The notes under the pieces were generated by a model, which worked only from the letters and a program-made list of their open reading frames with translations, searched no databases and was not told the DNA's origin. Positions 1 to 6,126 of a stretch of 9,188 bases of DNA are shown here, piece after piece (the stretch's first letter is position 1; the number at the start of each line of letters is the position of its first letter). Location: assembly GCA_964549785.1 (NCBI GenBank), contig CAZJXA010000129.1, positions 1 through 9,188 on the forward strand, given 5' to 3'. The stretch comes from JBEIUO01 sp964549785. Lineage in GTDB: Bacteria; Planctomycetota; Phycisphaerae; Phycisphaerales; UBA1924. A program made the translations under genes and the position numbers.

Positions 1-194
1 CTTGTTTTTCACGCATCTTGGCCCCCCGCCGCTTCGCGCGCCCGTATTTTATTAGCCGGATGCCGCCCGAACCTCGGTTGCCGTGTCGATCCCGGCATCA
101 TCGATGCCGTCTTTACCGGTTGTAACGGAATCACTCGCTGCCATCAGTGCCGACTTGCCGCTTCCAAGCTGAATGTGAGCGTGTGGCCCGGTCG
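1..194. other. Left-edge region without a convincing gene
   Basis: No open frame here looks like a recognisable protein. A short minus-strand frame can be read from about 261 down to 52, but it largely overlaps the PilZ gene and has no familiar motif. At the extreme left a minus-strand ATG at 14-16 opens a frame reading MREKQ that leaves the window; it is preceded on that strand by a G-run and, farther up, by an AT-rich patch (about 45-53) in an otherwise GC-rich stretch. It could be the start of a divergent gene, but five codons prove nothing. The region may hold the promoter of the PilZ gene; no clear -35/-10 pair is visible. Confidence 0.3.
93..109 (+). terminator. Short perfect hairpin followed by TCTTT
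   Basis: A 7-bp perfect inverted repeat (CGGCATC at 93-99 and GATGCCG at 103-109) encloses a three-base loop and is followed by TCTTT. It could be a weak terminator for a plus-strand transcript entering from the left, or an operator upstream of the PilZ gene. The stem is short and the T-tract poor, so this is a tentative call. Confidence 0.22.
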
Positions 195-1100
195 ATGAGC
201 GAGCACGCGCCGCCCAAGCGGGCACCCCCCAACCGAAAGGCCCATCCTGTGCCCGCATCACGATCCAGAACCGAGCGTTGGCGAGAGAGCCTCGAGCACA
301 TCCAAGCCCGCGGCGGCGGGATCGAGTTCTCCGTTACCCAAGGTGACACGGGCCAGAAATCTCCAGATCTCATGTGGCGGACGAGGGTTTTCGCGGTCTC
401 TGATTCGGAGATCGTGCTGGAACGCCCCGCCGCGGTCGGGAAGGTGATCGATTTCTTGCCGGGCACCTCGGTGATCGGGGTGATCGCCGTCGGACAGAAT
501 CGCTGGATGTTCCGCAGCGAGATATTGCCCGCAGGGCCGGGCAGGCCGGGGGTCAACACCCCATTCAATTCCATGCGGATCGCCATGCCCACGAGCGTCG
601 AACGCTGTCAGCGCCGGGACTTTTTCCGAACTTCCACGGCGTCGCTCTCGATGCCGGGTGTGGAGTGCTGGCCCCTCAAAGACCCGATAACGGTCGTTTC
701 GGCCGAAGTAGCGAACCGCGCCATGATCGTTGCCGCCGAAATTAACGGGCAGGCACCGATCACCTCCGAGCTCACGCTCCCAGATGTCGGTCAGTCGTTC
801 CGGGCCCGTCTGATGAACATCGGTGGCGGCGGAATCGGCCTTCAGGTGGCACGGGCGGATATTTCCAGCACCGGACGATCGCCGCTGCTATGGGTGCGTC
901 TGGACCTGCGGCCGATGATCGCCGCCCCGCTGGGCTTGACGACGCGGATCGCCCACACCCACGTCGATCACGAACAGAACCTTTACATCGGGCTCGCCTT
1001 TGACTTTTCGTTCAACGCAAGCCACAAGGATTTCGTCTCGCAGCAACTGGAACGGTGCGTCGCGGGAATCAAACGTCCGGACTTCCGGGCTGCGGCCTGA
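195..1100 (+). CDS. YcgR-like PilZ domain protein
   Basis: Probable cytoplasmic protein of about 301 residues with a YcgR-like layout: an N-terminal beta-rich segment (about residues 40-120) followed by a C-terminal PilZ domain. PilZ domains bind cyclic di-GMP and, in YcgR relatives, act on flagella or other outputs. The first PilZ motif is clear as RRDFFR at about 140-145. The second, normally D/N-x-S-x-x-G, reads NIGGGG at about 208-213, so the Ser is replaced by Gly; the domain closes with IGLAFDF at about 265-271. About 45 residues separate the two motifs beyond the usual spacing, suggesting an insertion. The longest frame starts at GTG 147, but ATG 195 is preferred because the first 16 residues look non-native; neither start has a strong ribosome binding site. 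Ligand binding cannot be assumed given the altered second motif. No flagellar gene is nearby to indicate the target. Confidence 0.72.
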   Translation: MSEHAPPKRAPPNRKAHPVPASRSRTERWRESLEHIQARGGGIEFSVTQGDTGQKSPDLMWRTRVFAVSDSEIVLERPAAVGKVIDFLPGTSVIGVIAVGQNRWMFRSEILPAGPGRPGVNTPFNSMRIAMPTSVERCQRRDFFRTSTASLSMPGVECWPLKDPITVVSAEVANRAMIVAAEINGQAPITSELTLPDVGQSFRARLMNIGGGGIGLQVARADISSTGRSPLLWVRLDLRPMIAAPLGLTTRIAHTHVDHEQNLYIGLAFDFSFNASHKDFVSQQLERCVAGIKRPDFRAAA

Positions 1101-1503
1101 GTGCCCGGCTTCCTACTGGTGAGGTCGGCCCCTAGCATGAACCCTACCGTGGTCGGGTCTCCGCGTTCCGCGCTGTGCGAAACCGGACCCGTCGCGATCG
1201 AAGGATTCATCCGCGCGGCATCGAAACGGCGGCTTGCCGATCGATGCCTTCTGCGGTTGGTGACGTTTTCATACGCCGGCCCGCATGCTTTGTTGGAGAG
1301 TGGTGTAACCGCTCATGCGCTCCGGTAGTGCGGTGTCGAGTGTTCAGATGGGGTTACGAATCTCTGCGTTCGCCCGCGGCGGAAGGGCGTTCTGTATCGC
1401 GTCTGTGCGGGTTCCGTGAACACTCGGTGAACGTGCGGTGAAGACCCCTTCGATCCGACGGTGAAAACTCCGGCTGCGTTTTCGAGCGCTGGAGAACACG
1501 CGG
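1101..1503. other. 403-base gap upstream of rny
   Basis: I find no convincing gene. The plus-strand frames at 1101-1328 and 1175-1441 and the minus-strand frames running in from rny lack recognisable domains. No tRNA fold was found: a GGTTACGAATC stretch near 1356 resembles a T-loop, but it carries an extra base and has no matching acceptor or anticodon arms. The stretch probably contains the 5' leader and promoter of rny. Its visible structure is an 11-base direct repeat at 1416-1448. Confidence 0.5.
1416..1448 (+). repeat. 11-base direct repeat, about 2.5 copies, upstream of rny
   Basis: Three successive 11-base units begin with GTGAA at 1416, 1427 and 1438: GTGAACACTCG, GTGAACGTGCG and the partial GTGAAGACCCC. 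A further CGGTGAA lies at 1459-1465, 23 bases past the second-to-last one. The unit is about one DNA helical turn, so the repeated GTGAA faces the same side of the helix, as expected of a protein-binding array. It ends some 55 bases before the rny start. It may equally be a chance cluster in GC-rich DNA. Confidence 0.35.
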
Positions 1504-3096
1504 ATGCCGCATGGATCGTTGCTCATAGCCGAAATCGGGATCGTGCACGTCGCTATCGCGGGCGTGCTCGCTCTTGTCGCGGGCGTCGTGGCTGGCCTCT
1601 TCGGTGCCGGAGTATTGGGCCGACAGACCGTGGCGCAAGCGAAAGGCGAGTCGGAGCGGATCCGAACGCAAGCCGACGCCGACGCCAAGAACGCCGCCGA
1701 CAAGGTCCGGATGGAGTCGGAGCGTGAGATCCTCGAAAAGCGTTCGAAAGTGGAGGGCGAACTCGACAAGGCTCGCAGTGAGGTCAAGGAAGACGAACGG
1801 CGCCTCGCCAAGCGCGAGGACCTGATCGACCGCAAGGAGGAATTCCTGACTCAACGGGATCAGTCGCTGGCAAAACTCGCCGAGACGATGAAAACCCGGG
1901 AGCAGACGATCGTCGGACGCGAGGGCGAAGTCGAGCAGGCGGTGGCCCAGCAACGGGAGGCGCTTCAGAAGATTTCCGGCCTGGACAAAGCCGCCGCCAC
2001 TGAAGTCCTGTTAAAGCGGGTTGAGGATGAGAGCCGCCATCTGGTCGGCAAGGTCGTCCGCGATATCGTTGAGAAGGCGGAAACCGAGGCCAAGGACAAG
2101 GCTCGCGAGATCACGCTGATGGCGGTTCAGAGGTTCGCGGCCGAGCACACCAGCGAGAGCACGGTTCGGACCGTCGCCATCCCGTCGGACGACATGAAGG
2201 GCCGGATCATCGGGCGCGAGGGTCGCAATATCCGCGCGATCGAGAAGGTGACGGGTGTTGACATCATTGTCGACGATACCCCGGGCGTGATCGTCGTTTC
2301 GTGTTTCGACAAGGTGCGGCAGGCGGTGGCCGTCGAGAGTTTGGAGCGGTTGATCGCCGACGGCCGGATGCACCCCGCCCGCATCGAGGAGGTCGTTGAG
2401 AAGGTCCGATCGGAGATTAACGAGAAGATCGTGAAGGCCGGCAAAGACGCGACGCTCGAGATGAACCTTCGCAACATCCATCCGAAGGTGATCGAGGCGA
2501 TGGGCAAGTTGCACTACCGAACCAGTTACGGCCAGAACGTCCTGCGTCACTCGATCGAGGTTGGGTTCCTTTCGCAGATCATCGCCGACCAACTCGGCCT
2601 CGACGGCACACTCGCCCGCCGTTGCGGCTTCCTCCACGACATCGGCAAGGCCATGGACCACGAGATGGAGGGCGGCCACCCGAAGATCGGAATGGACTTT
2701 GTCCGCCAGTTCGGCGAAAAGGAAGCCGTCCTGAACGCCGTGGGCGGGCATCACGCGGATATCCCCGCCACCACCTTCTACACGCCCATCGTTATGGCCG
2801 CCGACGCCGTGAGCAGCGCCCGCCCCGGTGCCCGGCGCGAGAGCATGGAAAAGTACGTCCAACGGCTCAACGAACTCCAAGACATCGCACTCCGCCATCG
2901 CGGCGTCAAAGAGGCCTACGCGATCCAAGCCGGGCGGGAAGTCCGCGTGATGGTCGATGCCAGCCGCGTGGACGACAACGAAGCGTTCCTGATCGCCCAC
3001 GATATCGCCAAGCGAGTGAGCGAAGAAATGACCTTTCCCGGCGAGATCAAGGTCACGGTCTTGCGTGAGACTCGAGCGATCGAGGTAGCGAGGTAA
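1504..3096 (+). CDS. rny: Ribonuclease Y
   Basis: Membrane-anchored endoribonuclease that initiates mRNA decay in bacteria lacking or supplementing RNase E. The 530-residue protein has the full family order: an N-terminal transmembrane helix (about 11-38), a long charged coiled coil (about 45-200), a KH RNA-binding domain with the GxxG loop as GREG at 237-240 within GRIIGREGRN, and an HD metal-dependent phosphohydrolase domain. The HD domain shows His349, the catalytic pair His378-Asp379 in FLHDIGKA, GGHH at 414-417 and AADA at 432-435. The length fits the usual 510-530 residues, so the gene is intact. ATG 1504 is preceded by GGAGA at 1491-1495, eight bases upstream, which supports this start. 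The stop lies 16 bases from the stop of the convergent trpS. Regulation is unknown; a direct repeat lies in the leader region. Confidence 0.97.
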   Translation: MPHGSLLIAEIGIVHVAIAGVLALVAGVVAGLFGAGVLGRQTVAQAKGESERIRTQADADAKNAADKVRMESEREILEKRSKVEGELDKARSEVKEDERRLAKREDLIDRKEEFLTQRDQSLAKLAETMKTREQTIVGREGEVEQAVAQQREALQKISGLDKAAATEVLLKRVEDESRHLVGKVVRDIVEKAETEAKDKAREITLMAVQRFAAEHTSESTVRTVAIPSDDMKGRIIGREGRNIRAIEKVTGVDIIVDDTPGVIVVSCFDKVRQAVAVESLERLIADGRMHPARIEEVVEKVRSEINEKIVKAGKDATLEMNLRNIHPKVIEAMGKLHYRTSYGQNVLRHSIEVGFLSQIIADQLGLDGTLARRCGFLHDIGKAMDHEMEGGHPKIGMDFVRQFGEKEAVLNAVGGHHADIPATTFYTPIVMAADAVSSARPGARRESMEKYVQRLNELQDIALRHRGVKEAYAIQAGREVRVMVDASRVDDNEAFLIAHDIAKRVSEEMTFPGEIKVTVLRETRAIEVAR

Positions 3097-3112
3097 AATC
3101 GCGCGGGCGGGG

Positions 3113-4174
3113 TCACCCCAGCACACGGCCCCCGAATTCAATTTTCATCGCCTTCTTCGCGAGATAAAGCGTCTCTTCCGCCACGAGGTTCGCTTTCTTG
3201 ACCCCCGAGCGGATCACGTCCAGCACCAGTTGGTCGCCGGCGTCTCCGTCCAACTCGGCCCGCCGTTTCCGCATCGGCTCGAGCAGCCGGTTGATCGCCT
3301 CTCCCAACTCCGCTTTCACATGCCCGTCGCCGAGGTTGTCTCCCGCCGCGTAGCGGGTTTTCAGTTCCGCGGCCCGTGCCTCCGGAACAAACGCGTCCAC
3401 GAACTTCATAAGAATGTTGTTGACATCACCAGGCTCGGTCGGGCTTTGCCGGCCGGTTGTGATGCGGTTGATCTTTTTCTGAACCTCCTTGGGCGGATCG
3501 TTCAAGAAGATCGCGTTCCCCAAACTCTTGCTCATCTTGTGAACGCCGTCCAGGCCCGGCAGCCGCGCCACCCGGCCGATCTTGGCCCTGGGCACCGGGA
3601 ACAGTCCGCCCGACTTCACATGATCCTCAGGCGGCACTCGATTCCCCACGCCGCAGTACATCTGGTTGAACTTCCCGGCGACGGCCCGGCACATTTCGAT
3701 GTGGGCTTCCTGATCCTCACCGACCGGCACCAGTTCGGGCCGGAATGCGAGGATGTCAGCGCACTGCCCGACCGCGTACATCGGGAACCCGAATGAGTAG
3801 GTATCACCGAGGTTTTTCGCCTCGATCTCGTTCTTAATCGTGGGGTTGTTCATGACCCGGTTGAACGGGATCAGCATCGCGAAATACCACGTCAATTCCG
3901 CGATCGCCGGGATCTCGGTCTGCAAGACGAACGTGCTTTTGTCCGGGTCCATCCCCACGCTCAGCCAGTCCTTCACGATCCCGATGGTGTTTGCGCGAAT
4001 TTGGTCCGGCGACTCTGCCAGCGTCGTGAAGGCGTGCATGTTGGCGATCAGAAAATAACAGTCGTACTCGTCCTGCAGTCGTACCCGGTTTTCGAGCGAC
4101 CCCACCCAGTGCCCGAGGTGAAGGCCGGTATGGGTGGGCGTGTCGCCGGTCAGGATGCGTGGTTTCATGGGCAT
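3113..4174 (-). CDS. trpS: Tryptophanyl-tRNA synthetase
   Basis: Class I aminoacyl-tRNA synthetase that activates tryptophan with ATP and charges tRNA-Trp in the cytoplasm. From ATG 4174 the protein has 353 residues, near the family's 330-350. It shows the HIGH-type signature as HLGH at about 19-22 within TGLHLGH, the PVGEDQ stretch of the active site at about 150-155, and the second ATP signature as KMSKS at about 213-217. The longest frame begins at a TTG at 4195; ATG 4174 or ATG 4168 fit better because related enzymes begin just before the KPRILTGD-like strand. No strong ribosome binding site distinguishes them. It lies 97 bases downstream of the CPBP protease stop on the same strand, so it may be cotranscribed or have its own promoter in that gap. 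No T-box or classical trp attenuator is visible upstream. Its 3' end converges on rny. Confidence 0.95.
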   Translation of the reverse strand: MPMKPRILTGDTPTHTGLHLGHWVGSLENRVRLQDEYDCYFLIANMHAFTTLAESPDQIRANTIGIVKDWLSVGMDPDKSTFVLQTEIPAIAELTWYFAMLIPFNRVMNNPTIKNEIEAKNLGDTYSFGFPMYAVGQCADILAFRPELVPVGEDQEAHIEMCRAVAGKFNQMYCGVGNRVPPEDHVKSGGLFPVPRAKIGRVARLPGLDGVHKMSKSLGNAIFLNDPPKEVQKKINRITTGRQSPTEPGDVNNILMKFVDAFVPEARAAELKTRYAAGDNLGDGHVKAELGEAINRLLEPMRKRRAELDGDAGDQLVLDVIRSGVKKANLVAEETLYLAKKAMKIEFGGRVLG

Positions 4175-4271
4175 GGGTGTCGCGGCTCGAAACAATCGGT
4201 CAGGGATCGGAAAAACGGCGTCGATTATTGGCAGTGCGTCTTCGCATGAATCCGGTCCATCGGTCCATCAC

Positions 4272-5186
4272 TCAATTGCTCGCGAGCGCCAGCCCGACAT
4301 TCGCCGCGTTAAACACCGCGTGGATGATGATCGGAACCAGGAACGATCGCGTCTTCTCGTACGCGAAGCCCAGGCATAGGCCCAGCGTCGCGAGCGCCGC
4401 CATCGCTGGCCACTGGGCGGTTCGCGGGTCGCCCATATGGATCGCCGCGAAGGCGGCCGCGCTCAGAACGATCGCTACCCAAGGCTTCCCGAACAATCGC
4501 AAGGCCGCGGACTGCAATCCGACCCGGAACACAAACTCCTCAACAATCGGTGCCCCGACAATCGCGGTCGCGGCCAAGGCCCAGGCCCACGGATCATCCC
4601 TCGAGTCAAGGATCGTTTGCAGCGTCGTGTGCGCCACGTGCGGCGGCGCTTCGCCCCCCGCCCGAAGCACGACCCACGTCGCCGCGATTGCTGCGGCCTG
4701 GACGACCGGCCACACCAGCACCGCCGCGACCCCACCCCTCACCCAGGCATCGCCCCTCCACTCCAAGCCCGCCCTCGGTGCCGACATCGCCAAGATACGC
4801 CGCATCACCAAGGCCGCCGTCACCGCCATCGCGTACCCGCACACGCTCACCATTCCCTGTTCCCGCAGGGTCAGGGAGGCCATGATCGAGCTCTCATCTT
4901 CACCCGTCCGGGCGACCTCCGCCAATCCCAGCAGCGTCGCGACGATCCCGCCGCCCACCCACGACGTCCCCAACACTATCAACCCGCACGCCAGCCAAAT
5001 GCCCCACGGGTGCGGAGAAACGTCCCGCCCGCCTTTCAAGGTTCCCGGACGCAGCACACCGACCGCCCCAAGAACGGCCAGCACCACGATCGCGGCGACC
5101 ACATGAACCCAGGTCCATGGGTCGTCCCGGATCGCGCTCCAGGCGTCGACGGCCCCCCCGCGTACTGCGGTTCGCGCGGAGTCCAT
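4272..5186 (-). CDS. CPBP family intramembrane metalloprotease
   Basis: Polytopic membrane protein of the CPBP (CAAX protease / bacteriocin-processing, Abi) family, which cleaves within or near membranes using a glutamate- and histidine-bound metal. From ATG 5186 it has 304 residues and about eight hydrophobic segments (roughly 27-45, 63-87, 112-128, 152-174, 201-220, 238-251, 259-278, 282-301). The three family motifs are intact: EExxxR as EEFVFR at 216-221, FxxxH ending at His250, and HxxxN as HAVFN at 289-293. ATG 5186 is preceded by AGGG seven bases upstream and leaves a 73-base divergent gap to trpC. A longer frame starts at ATG 5294, but this would overlap trpC by 35 bases. The substrate cannot be told from the sequence. 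trpS follows on the same strand. A small oddity is the sequence RDDPWxW, present both before the first helix and before the catalytic helix. Confidence 0.88.
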   Translation of the reverse strand: MDSARTAVRGGAVDAWSAIRDDPWTWVHVVAAIVVLAVLGAVGVLRPGTLKGGRDVSPHPWGIWLACGLIVLGTSWVGGGIVATLLGLAEVARTGEDESSIMASLTLREQGMVSVCGYAMAVTAALVMRRILAMSAPRAGLEWRGDAWVRGGVAAVLVWPVVQAAAIAATWVVLRAGGEAPPHVAHTTLQTILDSRDDPWAWALAATAIVGAPIVEEFVFRVGLQSAALRLFGKPWVAIVLSAAAFAAIHMGDPRTAQWPAMAALATLGLCLGFAYEKTRSFLVPIIIHAVFNAANVGLALASN

Positions 5187-5259
5187 CACGCCGCCCTGCG
5201 AGGCCGCGACTCCGGCAACCGGCCCGCACACCGCCGCGATTGCGCCAACAATCCGGCCG
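5187..5259. promoter_or_regulatory. Divergent intergenic gap, CPBP protease / trpC
   Basis: If the protease starts at 5186 and trpC at GTG 5260, these 73 bases separate two divergent genes and must hold, or lie just within, both promoters. No good -35/-10 pair is visible on either strand, and trpC lacks an evident Shine-Dalgarno sequence. The call rests on position only. Confidence 0.3.
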
Positions 5260-6126
5260 GTGCGTTCCACTCCTGCGATTCTTCGTGAGATCATCGACTT
5301 CAAGCGTACCGAGGTGGCGCACGCGAAGAAATCGGCCACGTTCGCCGAACTGGAAGCGATGGTCGCCCAGGAAGAGCCCGCCCGAAACTTTTTCGCGGCC
5401 ATCCGAGCCGCGTCGTCCGCCGGAGAAACCGCGGTCATCGCCGAGGTGAAACGGCAAAGCCCTTCCGCCGGGCTGATCCGCCCCGAGTACGCGGGCGAAG
5501 CCTTCAAGCCCGAAATCATCGCGGGCCAATACGAGGCGGCGGGTGCCGCGGCGATCTCCTGCCTTACTGATGAACACTTCTTCGGCGGACACCTCTCGTT
5601 TATCCGCCGGATCAAAGACGCGGTTCAACTCCCCGTCCTCCGCAAAGATTTCCTCATCGATCCGTGGCAACTCTGGCAGAGCCGGGCCGCCGGGGCCGAC
5701 GCCGTCCTCCTCATCGCCGAGTGTCTCCCCGAAGGTCTGCTGCTCGACATGCTCATCCTCGCTCAGCAGTTGGGCCTCACCACTCTCGTGGAGGTGCACG
5801 AGCCGGATAATCTCCGGCGCGTTCTGCCGCACATCGGTTTTCCCCACCCTGGGTACTGGCTCCTGGGGATCAACAACCGTGACCTTTCGAACATGAAGGT
5901 TGACCTCAACCATTCCATCCGCCTCGCCCGATTGGTCGAGGACCGGTCGATCATTGTGAGCGAGTCCGGCATCACCTCGCCCGCCGATCTTGCACGCCTC
6001 CGTGCTGCCGGTATCAACACCGTGCTCGTGGGCGAGCACCTCATGCGTCAGCCCGATCAGACCCTTGCGCTCACTGCACTGTTTGGAATCCCTCCCAAAC
6101 GACTTCCCCCGCCCTTTTCTATATGA
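5260..6126 (+). CDS. trpC: Indole-3-glycerol phosphate synthase
   Basis: Catalyses ring closure of 1-(2-carboxyphenylamino)-1-deoxyribulose 5-phosphate to indole-3-glycerol phosphate, the fourth dedicated step from chorismate to tryptophan, in a cytoplasmic TIM barrel. Family catalytic positions are present: Glu62 and Lys64 in AEVKRQSPS, Lys129 in LRKDF, Glu178 in LVEVHE, Asn205 in GINNRDL and Ser236 in SESGI, with the phosphate-binding VGEHLM near 257-262. At 288 residues it is slightly longer than the usual 255-270, owing to small insertions near 74-85 and 190-201 and a short C-terminal tail. GTG 5260 is the only start that keeps the whole N-terminal helix; no good ribosome binding site precedes it. 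No other trp biosynthetic gene is in the window. The stop codon overlaps the next gene's start in an ATGA, implying cotranscription and translational coupling. Confidence 0.95.
   Translation: MRSTPAILREIIDFKRTEVAHAKKSATFAELEAMVAQEEPARNFFAAIRAASSAGETAVIAEVKRQSPSAGLIRPEYAGEAFKPEIIAGQYEAAGAAAISCLTDEHFFGGHLSFIRRIKDAVQLPVLRKDFLIDPWQLWQSRAAGADAVLLIAECLPEGLLLDMLILAQQLGLTTLVEVHEPDNLRRVLPHIGFPHPGYWLLGINNRDLSNMKVDLNHSIRLARLVEDRSIIVSESGITSPADLARLRAAGINTVLVGEHLMRQPDQTLALTALFGIPPKRLPPPFSI

Noticed and set aside
1290..1375. Possible tRNA suggested by a GGTTACGAATC stretch
   Set aside because: The T-loop has an extra base and no acceptor, D or anticodon arm can be drawn around it.
2011..3141. Long minus-strand open frame of 376 codons opposite rny
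   Set aside because: It is fully antisense to the KH and HD domains of RNase Y, has no recognisable domain, and is the usual by-product of GC-rich codon use.
4200..4268. A 22-codon open frame (MDRWTG...) in the leader of trpS containing one Trp codon, considered as an attenuator peptide
   Set aside because: A single Trp codon, no ribosome binding site and no competing hairpins or T-tract; more likely chance. The tandem CGGTCCAT at 4253-4268 partly explains its start.
4159..5106. Plus-strand frame of 315 codons opposite the CPBP protease
   Set aside because: Low-complexity Ala/Thr/Ser/Pro composition and overlap with a protease having all three catalytic motifs; a shadow frame.
5187..5615. 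N-terminal extension of the CPBP protease to ATG 5294 or beyond
   Set aside because: It would overlap trpC coding sequence, while ATG 5186 has an AGGG seven bases upstream and gives a normal family length.
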